Counted from the first letter of the stretch, positions 1 through 7,021 are shown. The stretch: DNA of 7,272 nt from CAIWHR01 sp035541655 (GCA_035541655.1 DATKMY010000005.1:1-7272), one strand, 5' to 3'. Translations and numbers: made by a program. Notes: generated by a model from the sequence alone, not told the origin.

Positions 1-715
1 AGCGCTGCTGTTCGCCGCGGGAGGACCACCGGCTGCGCTTGCCGCGAAGGCTGCGACGAAAACCATTCCGATCGTGTTCTCGGCGGCGAGCGACCCCGTC
101 ACCCTCGGCCTCGTTTCGAGCCTGAGCCACCCCGGCGGCAACATCACCGGAATGAGCACGCTCACCACAGCTCTCGGGGCGAAAGGGATCGCGCTCCTGC
201 AGGAGCTGCTGCCGAAAGCTTCCGTGATCGGTTTCCTCGTCAATCCGTCGAATCCGAGCACAGGGCTGCAGGTGAAGGAAGCGCGTGCCGCTGCCGATGG
301 CCTCGGGATGCGGCTGCGCATCGTCAACGCAAGCACGGTCGACGAGCTGGATAGAGCGTTCGCGGCGCTCGCCCGCCAGCGTCCCGACGGGCTCGTCGTC
401 GCCGGCGACCCGTTCTTCGACAGCGTGCGGGAGAAGGTCGTCGCGCTCGCCGCGCGTGCGGCCGTGCCCGCCGACTACGCGTGGCGCGAAAGCGCCGTCG
501 CGGGCGGCCTGATGAGCTATGGAGCGAGCCTCACCGACTCCTACCGGCAAGCGGGAATCTACGCCGGCCGAATTCTGAAGGGCGAGAAGCCCGCCGATCT
601 GCCCGTGATGCAGCCGGCGAAGTTCGAACTGGTCCTCAATCTGAAGACCGCGAAGGCGCTGGGCATTATGATTCCCCAGTCGCTGCTCCTCCGCGCCGAC
701 GAAGTGATCCAGTAA
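1..715 (+). CDS. ABC transporter substrate-binding protein (5'-truncated)
   Basis: The reading frame is open from base 2 to a TAA stop at 713-715, giving 237 visible residues. The family usually has about 320-330, so roughly the first 90, including any signal peptide, lie outside the window. The apparent GTG start at 74 is internal, because recognisable family sequence (FAAGGPPAALAAKAAT, then IPIVFSAASDPV) runs before and through it. Other family marks are LSHPGGNITG, a VIGFLVNPSNP strand near the middle and a C-terminal LLRADEVIQ. This is the 'ABC transporter substrate binding protein' family (PF04392 type), a periplasmic two-lobed binding protein that delivers a small ligand to an inner-membrane permease. 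The ligand cannot be told from sequence. No permease or ATPase gene follows; a carbonic anhydrase starts 21 bases downstream on the same strand, so co-transcription is possible. Family call is confident; transport role is by analogy. Confidence 0.9.
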   Translation, partial: ALLFAAGGPPAALAAKAATKTIPIVFSAASDPVTLGLVSSLSHPGGNITGMSTLTTALGAKGIALLQELLPKASVIGFLVNPSNPSTGLQVKEARAAADGLGMRLRIVNASTVDELDRAFAALARQRPDGLVVAGDPFFDSVREKVVALAARAAVPADYAWRESAVAGGLMSYGASLTDSYRQAGIYAGRILKGEKPADLPVMQPAKFELVLNLKTAKALGIMIPQSLLLRADEVIQ

Positions 716-736
716 CAATTGCGCACGGACCTCTCG

Positions 737-1378
737 ATGCATCCACTATCGCACCTCTTCGAAAACAACCGCGCATGGTCGGAGCGCATGCGCAACAGCG
801 ACCCCGATTTCTTCGCGCGCCTCTCGCGCCAGCAGAAGCCCAAATACCTGTGGATCGGATGCGCGGACAGCCGCGTGCCGGCCAACGAGATCGTCGGGCT
901 TCTGCCTGGGGAGCTCTTCGTCCACCGCAACATCGCCAACGTCGTCGTCCACAGCGACCTGAATTGCCTGTCGGCGATGCAGTTCGCGGTGGAAATCCTG
1001 CGGGTCGAGCACATCATCGTCTGCGGACATTACGGCTGCAGCGGCGTGTCGGCTGCACTGCAGGATCATCGCGTCGGACTCGCCGACAACTGGCTGCGTC
1101 ATCTGCACGACGTGCACGCGAAGCACGATTCGCGGGTCGACTGGATCCCCGATATCGCACAGCGCGTCGACCGCCTGTGCGAGCTCAACGTAATCGAGCA
1201 GGTCGTCAACGTCTGCCATACGACGGTCGTGCGCGACGCCTGGGATCGCGGCCAGGGGCTCGCGATCCACGGCTGGGTGTACGGCCTCACCGACGGGCTC
1301 GTCCGCGACCTGAAGACGACGGTCGCCGCCCAAAAAGAGATCGCGTCCGCCTACGACGCGGCGCTTACGGCGCTGTGA
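737..1378 (+). CDS. can: Beta-class carbonic anhydrase
   Basis: A 214-residue cytoplasmic zinc enzyme interconverting CO2 and bicarbonate; E. coli Can has 220 residues and aligns nearly end to end. The zinc ligands expected in the type II subclass are present at the same numbers as in E. coli: Cys42, Asp44, His98 and Cys101, within WIGCADSRVP and CGHYGC. Arg46 completes the Asp-Arg dyad. Trp39, Arg64 and Tyr182 (E. coli Tyr181, after a one-residue insertion) correspond to the non-catalytic bicarbonate pocket of the allosteric bacterial enzymes, so pH- and bicarbonate-dependent switching is likely (inference). I chose the ATG at 737 because MHPLSHLFENNRAWS matches the family N-terminus. A TTG at 719 in the same frame would add six unsupported residues. 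The ribosome site is weak (GGA at 727-729). The gene lies between a transporter binding protein and a lactonase, all on one strand. Confidence 0.95.
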   Translation: MHPLSHLFENNRAWSERMRNSDPDFFARLSRQQKPKYLWIGCADSRVPANEIVGLLPGELFVHRNIANVVVHSDLNCLSAMQFAVEILRVEHIIVCGHYGCSGVSAALQDHRVGLADNWLRHLHDVHAKHDSRVDWIPDIAQRVDRLCELNVIEQVVNVCHTTVVRDAWDRGQGLAIHGWVYGLTDGLVRDLKTTVAAQKEIASAYDAALTAL

Positions 1379-1396
1379 GCGGCCGGGGCGCGTTTC

Positions 1397-1401
1397 GGGG
1401 A
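1397..1401 (+). promoter_or_regulatory. Ribosome binding site of the lactonase gene
   Basis: GGGGA lies five bases before the ATG at 1407, in the 28-base gap after the carbonic anhydrase stop. It supports 1407 as the start and translation as part of the same transcript. It is only a moderate match to the Shine-Dalgarno consensus. Confidence 0.45.
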
Positions 1402-1406
1402 TCGCG

Positions 1407-2498
1407 ATGGCGACGACGGGTGATGGCAAGGCGGCGGCGAGCGCGTTCGTCTACGTGTCGAACGCCGAAGACGGCGACATAGCGACGTACCGGTTAGAGT
1501 CGGAATCCGGCGCATTGCAACCCGGAGCGCGCGTTCCGGTTGCGCCGATGGTGATGCCGATGGCGGCGAGCCACGATCGGCGCTTCCTGTTCGCCGCCGT
1601 CCGCTCGAAGCCGTTTTCCGTCGTCACGCTCGCGATCGATCCGCGGTCGGGATCGCTCTCGCCGCTGGCACATTCGCCGCTGCCCGACAGCATGTGCTAC
1701 CTCTCGCTCGACAAGACGGGGCGTTACCTCTTCGCTGCTTCCTACGGCGGCAACCTGGTGAGCGTCCACGGCATCGCGAGCGATGGCCACGTCTCGGCAG
1801 CGCCACTGCAGGTGATCGGGACGGGGCGCCACGCGCACTCGGTGCGGATCGACGCGAGCAACCGCTACGTCTTCGTTCCCACGCTCGGCAGCGACGCGGT
1901 GTTCCAGTTCGTCTTCGATGGCGAGTCGAGTCGGCTGGCGTCGAACACCCCATCGCTCGCCTTGGTGAAGCCAGGGACGGGTCCGCGCCACGTGATTATC
2001 TCGCCCGACAACCGCTTCGTCTTCGTCGCCAATGAGATGCTCGGCACGGTGACGACGTTCGCGCTCGATCCCGCGACGGGGCTGCTCGCCGAAGTCGGCT
2101 CCGCATCCGGCGTGCCGCCGGACGCGAAGCTCGTTCCGGGCGTCGTGCGCAACTCGCAGCCGGGACGCGACAGCGAGCGCGACATCTGGGCGTCGGATTT
2201 GCATATCACGCCCGACGGCCGCTTCCTGTACCTCGCGGAGCGCACGACGAGCACCCTCGCGCATTTCGGGGTGGATGCGGCGACGGGCAACCTCTCGTAC
2301 GTCGCAAGCACGCCGACCGAGAAGCAGCCGCGCGGATTCGCGATCGACGCGAGCGGCAGGTTCCTCGTCGCGTCGGGCGAGAAATCCGCGACGATCTCCG
2401 TCTACGCGATCGACGCCGGCAGCGGTACGCTGCAGCCGCTCGCGAAGTACCCGACGGGAAGGGGCGCGAACTGGGTCGAGATCGTGACCTTCGACTGA
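1407..2498 (+). CDS. pgl: Beta-propeller lactonase, 6-phosphogluconolactonase (Pgl/YbhE) type
   Basis: A 363-residue protein of the seven-bladed beta-propeller lactonase family (PF10282 type). E. coli Pgl, which hydrolyses 6-phosphogluconolactone in the pentose phosphate pathway, has 331 residues. Blade-like repeats recur through the chain, each with a hydrophobic 'FVYVSN', 'YLFAASYGG', 'FVFVANE' or 'FLYLAERT' strand, then an 'aIDpatG.L' turn. Stretches shared with E. coli Pgl are GPRH (192-195), a DLHITPDGR block (264-272), QPRGF (307-311) and a final Y.tG.G..WV. By analogy with the proposed active site of the related muconate cycloisomerase, His144, Arg194, Glu210 and Arg279 are candidate catalytic residues. 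There is no signal peptide, so it is probably cytoplasmic. It starts 28 bases after the carbonic anhydrase and ends 10 bases from the convergent formyltransferase gene. The family also acts on other lactones, and no other pentose phosphate gene is present, so the substrate is probable rather than certain. Confidence 0.88.
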   Translation: MATTGDGKAAASAFVYVSNAEDGDIATYRLESESGALQPGARVPVAPMVMPMAASHDRRFLFAAVRSKPFSVVTLAIDPRSGSLSPLAHSPLPDSMCYLSLDKTGRYLFAASYGGNLVSVHGIASDGHVSAAPLQVIGTGRHAHSVRIDASNRYVFVPTLGSDAVFQFVFDGESSRLASNTPSLALVKPGTGPRHVIISPDNRFVFVANEMLGTVTTFALDPATGLLAEVGSASGVPPDAKLVPGVVRNSQPGRDSERDIWASDLHITPDGRFLYLAERTTSTLAHFGVDAATGNLSYVASTPTEKQPRGFAIDASGRFLVASGEKSATISVYAIDAGSGTLQPLAKYPTGRGANWVEIVTFD

Positions 2499-2508
2499 TT
2501 CGTCGCCG

Positions 2509-3663
2509 TTAGGCCCCGAGCGACTTTCTCTGCTCGCCACCTTCGATGTCGACGCTCATTTCGGCCGCGAGCGACTCGAGGCCGTGCTGCAGCTCGGGAT
2601 TGGTCACCGTCTCCGGAACCATCAACAGCGCGCGAACCTTGAACGTGTGCCCCACGGAGTCCGCGCTGACGATCTCGGTGTGGAGCTCCTCGATGCTCAC
2701 GCCCCGATCGGCGAGGCTTCGCGACATCTCGCGCACAATGCCGGGTCGGTCGGGCCCGACGAGCTCGAGCAGCACGACGCGCCGTCCCGCGACGGCTGGA
2801 GGCACGATGCTCGTCGCGATCACGATGCGCAGTCCGGAAGCCTCCAGCCCCTGCAGCGCTTCGGAGAGCGCGTCGGCGTTCGCCGTCGGAACCTCGAAGT
2901 GCACGATGCCGGCGAACTGCCCCGAGAGGTTCGCCATGCGGCTTCCCGCCCAATTGGCGCCGAACCCCTGAGCGCGCTCCGAAAGCTGCCGCACGATTCC
3001 GGGGCGATCGGTTCCGATCGCAGTGACGACCAGCGACACCGTCGTCGGCTGACGCTCGTCGACCAGCGAAACGCTGCGCTTGATCATCGGCGCCTTCGTC
3101 GCGAAGCGCTCGTCCTGCGACTTCGCCGGCAGCGAGCCGCGTTGCGCAGCTTCGCGGACGACGCGCGTCATCAGCTCGATGCCCATCGGCGCGAGTGCGC
3201 GCTCCCACAGCTCGCGCGCCGTCTCGCCTTTCGCGACGAAGCACCAGTCCTGCGCGGCGATGGCGCCGGCGTCCCAGCCGTCGGCGAGGTGGTAGATCGT
3301 GCCGCCGGCGATCGGGTCGCCTTCGAGAATCGTCCACTCGACGGCGGCAATGCCGCGGTGACGCGGCAGAAGCGACGGGTGATAACCGATGCCGCCCAGG
3401 CGGGAGCGCGCAAGCGCCTCGTTGCTCACCCTGGCGTGCGTATGCGCGGCGACGATGAGATCGGTGCCTTCGGGAATCGATTCGCCCGGAACGACCTTCG
3501 GATTGGCGAGCACGTGCACGGGCACGCCGACCGCCTGCGCGGCGAGCGCAAGCCGATCGTCGCTCGCGGGAGCGACCACGCGTGTGATATCGATCTGCGC
3601 CTTGCGCAACGCATCGAACATCGTCGCCCCGAAATACCGCGATCCCACCACCGTGCACTTCAT
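2509..3663 (-). CDS. Formyltransferase domain fused to two GcvR-like ACT domains
   Basis: A 384-residue cytoplasmic protein with three domains. Residues 1-185 form a formyltransferase domain. YHPSLLPRHRG (94-104) and DGWDAG (128-133) carry the catalytic His95 and Asp131 of folate formyl enzymes. The Asn usually found two residues before the His is Gly93. The YHPSLLPRHRG block and the missing Asn resemble the hydrolase domain of 10-formyltetrahydrofolate dehydrogenase (ALDH1L1), so formyl-THF hydrolysis or transfer is the likely chemistry. Residues 207-283 and 295-374 are tandem ACT domains, each opening with a DRPGIV motif, closely like GcvR, the glycine-cleavage regulator. The linker (about 185-206) is in frame with no stop. 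PurU has the opposite order, ACT first. The ATG at 3663 is backed by an excellent ribosome site and a natural MKCTVVGSRYFG beginning. The gene follows the protease by 22 bases. Domains are certain; substrate and effector are inferred. Confidence 0.88.
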   Translation of the reverse strand: MKCTVVGSRYFGATMFDALRKAQIDITRVVAPASDDRLALAAQAVGVPVHVLANPKVVPGESIPEGTDLIVAAHTHARVSNEALARSRLGGIGYHPSLLPRHRGIAAVEWTILEGDPIAGGTIYHLADGWDAGAIAAQDWCFVAKGETARELWERALAPMGIELMTRVVREAAQRGSLPAKSQDERFATKAPMIKRSVSLVDERQPTTVSLVVTAIGTDRPGIVRQLSERAQGFGANWAGSRMANLSGQFAGIVHFEVPTANADALSEALQGLEASGLRIVIATSIVPPAVAGRRVVLLELVGPDRPGIVREMSRSLADRGVSIEELHTEIVSADSVGHTFKVRALLMVPETVTNPELQHGLESLAAEMSVDIEGGEQRKSLGA

Positions 3664-3668
3664 CGATT

Positions 3669-3680
3669 CCCCTCTCCTCC
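3669..3680 (-). promoter_or_regulatory. Ribosome binding site of the formyltransferase-ACT gene
   Basis: On the - strand this purine run reads GGAGGAGAGGGG. It offers a GGAGG 12 bases and an AGGGG five bases before the ATG at 3663. It fills most of the 22-base gap after the protease stop. It is the strongest Shine-Dalgarno-like sequence I noticed in the window, so the gene is probably well translated from a shared transcript. Confidence 0.7.
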
Positions 3681-3685
3681 AAACG

Positions 3686-6112
3686 CTACTGGCACAGCGT
3701 CCCTGCCGGCGGCGAGAACAGGTAGCGTGTGATCTGCTTCGTTTGCTGGATGCCGTTCAGGACGTAGCTGAACGTTCCTGCGAGGCCGTTCGCGAACGTG
3801 AACGTCGCGGTGCCCACGGTCGTGCGCTTGACGAGGCTCGCGTCGTACGTGCCCCCGAATGGCGGCCCGGTCGTGCGGATCAGGTCGCCCGTGTAGACGC
3901 CCGGCCCCGAGTTGGATGCGGTCACGGACAGCCACAGCGGCTCGCCGTCGGTGTCATAGGTGAACCACCCGGCGAAGATCGTGTTCCCCTGCTGCGAGAT
4001 CATCACCCCCCAGCCCGCTTCGGCGCCGTTCGCCACCCACCACACGTCCTGGTAGTTCGTCGCGTGCAGGAAATCGGGCGCCGCGCCGTAGGTGCAGCTG
4101 GGCAGCGTCCCGAAAACCGTCCGCGAGATCGTCTTCGCCCCGCTGACGCCGTTGACCGTGTACGAATAGGTGGCGTTGTCGAGATCGCTGAAGGTCAGCG
4201 TGGCAAATCCCACCGGGGTGCGCACGACCTTCGTCCCGTCGAACGGGACCGAGCTGAACGGGGGCCCGGTCGCCGAGAATAGCTGACCGGCATAGGTCTC
4301 GGGATTGCTCGCGGTCCGGGTCGCGGTCATCGACAGCCACCACGCGCGACCGCTTTGATCGTAGGTGTACCACCCGAGAAAGATCACCTCGCCCTGATGG
4401 GTGATCGTGAACCCGGTTCCGTCCTCGCCGTCGAGGATGTCCCACCACAGACCGCCGGCCTGCACCGCCGCTGACGGCACGCCGGTCGCCGCCGCGCGCA
4501 CCGCGGCGCCTGCGTCGAGCATCCCGGCGCCGCAGGTGTTGACGTTGCAGTAGCACTCGCCCTGGTCGATCGGATTCCCGCTGCTGTCGAGGCGCGGAAC
4601 GACGCATGCCGGAACCGGCCCGTTGCTGGTGTCGCCGCCGGTCGTGGAAAACGCGCGCACGGTCTTCTGCAGCAGGATCCGCACCTGGTACGGCGTGAGC
4701 GAAGGCTGGGCGGAGAGCATCAGCCCCACCGTTCCGGCGACGAGCGGCGCCGCGAAGCTCGTGCCCAGCGTGACGTTGTAGCTGTCGGTGTAGATCGAAT
4801 CGGCGGGTAGGGTCGTGCCGGAGTTCGACGTCGACAGGATCGGATACAGGCAGGCCGAGCCGGGACCGGTGTTGACGCAGTTGCCGGCAGGGGCGGCGAT
4901 CGCGACGCTCAATCCAAGATCGGAAAAGCCGACCTTCGTGCCCGCGTGACGCAAGCCCCCCACGCCGATCGCACCCGGGCAGTTGGCGGGAACCCCTGCG
5001 GCGTGACCCACGGTGTTGCCTGCAGCCGCGACGACCACGGCCCCTGCGTTCGTGATCTCGGCGATCGCATCCTGATACGACGACGGGCAGTCGCCGGGGC
5101 CGCCGAGACTCAGGTTGATCACGCGCGCAACGTAGATGTTCCCCGGAACGCCGGGCACGTCGAGGCCTGCGGCCCACCGCATCCCGGCGATGATGTCGGA
5201 ATCGAAGCCGCCGCACTTGCCGAGCGCGCGCACCGGCAGCACGCGCAGGTTCGGCCCCACGCCGGCCATGCCGATGCCGTTGTTCGTGAGCGCGCCTACG
5301 ATCCCCGAGACCTGCGTACCGTGCCACGAGCTGTCTTCGGCTCCGTACTGATTGGTCGATGCGTCGAACGTCGTGCATCCGTAGAAGAGGCTCTTCTTGT
5401 TGTTCGCCTCGGCTGAGGTCACCCAGTCGCCGGGATCGGACGCATCGGGATCGCGGTTGTCGCCGTCGTTAGCAGCAACGGCAACCGAAATCATGTCGTA
5501 GCCCGGAAGCAGCTTGCCGCCCGCGGCGACGGCGCCCAGATCGGGATGCTCGAAGCGCACGCCGGTATCGACCACGGCGACGATCGTTCCCGGCGTGCCC
5601 GTCGTGTAACTCCACGCGGTCTCGACGTCGATCGGCGACTGCACCTCGCCGCTCGGCGCGCGCAGGTACCACTGGCCGACGGCGGGACCGAGGCCCGGGA
5701 CGCCCGCGGCGTAGAGCGGATCGTTGGGCGCCGCGAGGCGCTGCCGGCGCTGGTCGACGACAGCGTACTCGACGTCGGCCTCGCGCGCGAGGCGCCGCGC
5801 GAGATCCGCCGAGGCGATTCCGTCGGCGGTCACCACTTGCGTGCGGTCGGTGATCGCGCGGCCCGCGGCAAGATCGACGCCCAGCCGACCGCCGAGCGCC
5901 TTCGCACGGCGCTGCCGCTCTTCGGTGACCGACGCGAGCTTGTCCTTCAACACCGCCGAGTCCGCCTTGAGCTTGACGATCACGCGCGCACTCGGGCCGA
6001 CGCTCGGTGCGCCGGTGGACTGGCTTCGCGCGAAGTGCGGCGCGAAGCCCAGGAGCAACGCGCAAAGCGGAGCGATCAGAAAAGGCGAGGTGAATCTCAA
6101 CGTCGTCTCCAT
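3686..6112 (-). CDS. Secreted subtilisin-like serine protease (S8) with two C-terminal repeats
   Basis: An 808-residue secreted endopeptidase. Residues 1-30 form a signal peptide (hydrophobic FLIAPLCALLLGFA, then a likely cut near FARSQS). Residues about 42-125 look like an inhibitory propeptide. The catalytic domain (about 145-540) has Asp182 (VVDTGV), His264 (WHGTQVSGI), oxyanion Asn366 (AAAGN) and Ser452 (GTSFAAP), so an active enzyme is expected. Twelve of its thirteen cysteines lie after residue 240, with a cluster at 503, 520, 522 and 527, suggesting disulfides in an exported protein. The tail holds two diverged copies of a Trp/Tyr-rich module (553-668 and 687-799). The start is open to doubt: the ATG at 6112 has no good ribosome site, while a TTG at 6100 (804 residues) is preceded by GGAGA five bases away and gives a better signal-peptide N-terminus. 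It lies 45 bases after the intended isomerase stop. Substrate is unknown. Confidence 0.93.
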   Translation of the reverse strand: METTLRFTSPFLIAPLCALLLGFAPHFARSQSTGAPSVGPSARVIVKLKADSAVLKDKLASVTEERQRRAKALGGRLGVDLAAGRAITDRTQVVTADGIASADLARRLAREADVEYAVVDQRRQRLAAPNDPLYAAGVPGLGPAVGQWYLRAPSGEVQSPIDVETAWSYTTGTPGTIVAVVDTGVRFEHPDLGAVAAGGKLLPGYDMISVAVAANDGDNRDPDASDPGDWVTSAEANNKKSLFYGCTTFDASTNQYGAEDSSWHGTQVSGIVGALTNNGIGMAGVGPNLRVLPVRALGKCGGFDSDIIAGMRWAAGLDVPGVPGNIYVARVINLSLGGPGDCPSSYQDAIAEITNAGAVVVAAAGNTVGHAAGVPANCPGAIGVGGLRHAGTKVGFSDLGLSVAIAAPAGNCVNTGPGSACLYPILSTSNSGTTLPADSIYTDSYNVTLGTSFAAPLVAGTVGLMLSAQPSLTPYQVRILLQKTVRAFSTTGGDTSNGPVPACVVPRLDSSGNPIDQGECYCNVNTCGAGMLDAGAAVRAAATGVPSAAVQAGGLWWDILDGEDGTGFTITHQGEVIFLGWYTYDQSGRAWWLSMTATRTASNPETYAGQLFSATGPPFSSVPFDGTKVVRTPVGFATLTFSDLDNATYSYTVNGVSGAKTISRTVFGTLPSCTYGAAPDFLHATNYQDVWWVANGAEAGWGVMISQQGNTIFAGWFTYDTDGEPLWLSVTASNSGPGVYTGDLIRTTGPPFGGTYDASLVKRTTVGTATFTFANGLAGTFSYVLNGIQQTKQITRYLFSPPAGTLCQ
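3716..4054 (-). repeat. Protease C-terminal module, copy 2
   Basis: Encodes residues 687-799 of the protease. It shares with copy 1 the opening WW, the GWFTYD core, LWLSVTA, TTGPPFG, a VGTATFTF strand and a closing FSYVLNG/ITRYLF. The Trp, Tyr and Gly positions are the best kept. Modules of this kind are seen at the C-termini of exported betaproteobacterial and xanthomonad proteins. Their role is not established; surface or substrate binding is a guess. Confidence 0.75.
4109..4456 (-). repeat. Protease C-terminal module, copy 1
   Basis: Encodes residues 553-668 of the protease, about 115 residues like copy 2. It opens with GLWWDI, then GWYTYDQSGRAWWLS, YAGQLFSATGPPF, VGFATLTF and YSYTVNG/TISRTVFG. 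An 18-residue spacer containing Cys673 joins it to copy 2. The copies have diverged clearly in amino acid sequence, pointing to an old duplication rather than a recent DNA-level repeat. Confidence 0.75.
6098..6110 (-). promoter_or_regulatory. Alternative TTG start with ribosome site for the protease
   Basis: On the - strand GGAGA (6110-6106) sits five bases before a TTG at 6100-6098, in frame with the protease and overlapping the ATG at 6112. Starting here removes METT and leaves a signal peptide opening Met-Arg-Phe-Thr, with the positive charge near its end that such peptides favour. The 20 bases before the ATG show no comparable site. Confidence 0.45.
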
Positions 6113-6157
6113 TACGTTCGCTACCGGTGCAGCGGCGAGGACCCCCGCCCGCTCCCG

Positions 6158-6948
6158 CTATTCGGTCGGCCGCAATGGTACCAGCCGGTCGCGCCACGAG
6201 AGGCCGGCGATGGTCGTCGTGAGCGGACGGTATTCGCATCCGACCCAGCCGTCGTAGCCCAGCTCGTCGACGCGCCGGAGCAGCCACGCGTAGTTGATCT
6301 CTCCGATGTCGGGCTCGTGCCTTCCCGGCGTCCCGGCGATCTGGATATGGCCGATGTGCGGCAGCCAGCGCTCGAGCTCCTTGCGAGGTCGCCTTCAACG
6401 ACCTGCGTGTGATAGAAGTCCATCTGCACCTTGATGTTCGGCGCGCCGACCGCCTCGCGGATCGCGTGCGCCTCCGCTGCCGTCGAGAAGAGGTAGCCGG
6501 GGACGTCGCGCGGATTGAGCGCTTCGATCGTCACGGTGACGCCATGCGCCCTTGCCGCTGCGCACGCGTCACGCAGGTTGGAGACGAAGGTCGCCCTGGC
6601 CGCCGCGCGCCGCTCGTCGGCGACGACTCCGGCCATCACGTGGACGGCCGGGCCGCCGAGCGCGGCCGCGTAGCGGAGGGCTGTCGAGAAGCTTGCGAGG
6701 AATTCCTTCTCGCGCCCCGGCAGCGCCGCAATTCCGCGCTCGCCGGCGGCGTAGTCGCCGGGCGGCGCGTTGATCAGCACGCATTGGAGGCCCTGCTCCG
6801 CGAGCCGATCTGCGATGGCGCACTCCGGCACGTCGTACGCGAACGCGAATTCGATGGCACGAAAGCCTGCGCGCGCCGCATCGCCGAAGCGCTCGAGGAA
6901 CGGCACTTCGGTAAAGAGCCACGAAAGATTGGCCGAAAGACGCGGCAT
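6158..6948 (-). pseudogene. hyi: Hydroxypyruvate isomerase, broken by a one-base frameshift
   Basis: The first 188 residues, from the ATG at 6948 (MPRLSANLSWLFTEVPF), match E. coli Hyi, a TIM-barrel enzyme interconverting hydroxypyruvate and tartronate semialdehyde. Visible marks are AAGERGIAALPGRE, the metal/acid Glu142 (TIEALNP), and Asp177 with His180 (MDFYHTQ). After EGDL the frame runs into unrelated Ser/Arg/Thr-rich sequence, stopping at 6121. The family C-terminus continues one frame over from CGC at 6385-6383 to a TAG at 6160-6158: RKELERWLPHIGHIQIAG, then GEINYAWLL and WVGCEYRP, with the second catalytic Glu (239, E. coli 240). Restoring one base gives 263 residues against 258 in E. 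coli, with exactly the E. coli spacing from EGEL to the next Trp. So one base was lost near 6383-6388. As read, the enzyme lacks its C-terminal barrel and should be inactive, unless this is an assembly error. Confidence 0.88.
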
Positions 6949-7021
6949 CGGTGGACGAGAGGCCGTCCTCCGGCGCCGCGCGCTTCGCGTCAGGCGGGCG
7001 TGCGGATCGGGTCGGACCTCG

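Noticed and set aside
74..76. GTG as the start of the substrate-binding protein
   Set aside because: Conserved family sequence reads through from before it to the window edge, so the gene is cut by the edge, not started here.
719..736. TTG start for carbonic anhydrase six codons upstream
   Set aside because: The added residues do not match the family and no ribosome site precedes it; the ATG at 737 gives exact E. coli numbering of the zinc ligands.
481..1482. Long + strand open frame across the binding-protein and carbonic anhydrase genes
   Set aside because: Its translation is Arg/Ala/Pro-rich with no family features and it overlaps two well-supported genes in another frame.
2402..3682. 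426-codon - strand frame overlapping the formyltransferase gene
   Set aside because: Extremely Arg-rich, a typical out-of-frame shadow in high-GC DNA; the overlapping frame has catalytic motifs and a ribosome site.
6121..6384. In-frame tail of the isomerase as a genuine alternative C-terminus
   Set aside because: It is Ser/Arg/Thr/Gly-rich without family similarity, while the next frame carries the conserved C-terminus with GCEY.
5546..6412. 288-codon + strand frame opposite the protease and isomerase
   Set aside because: Low-complexity, Arg-rich translation antisense to a protease with a full catalytic triad.
6953..6968. Small hairpin (GGACG / CGTCC) just upstream of the isomerase start
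   Set aside because: A five-base stem without a T run is expected by chance in DNA this rich in GC; not a convincing terminator or regulatory element.
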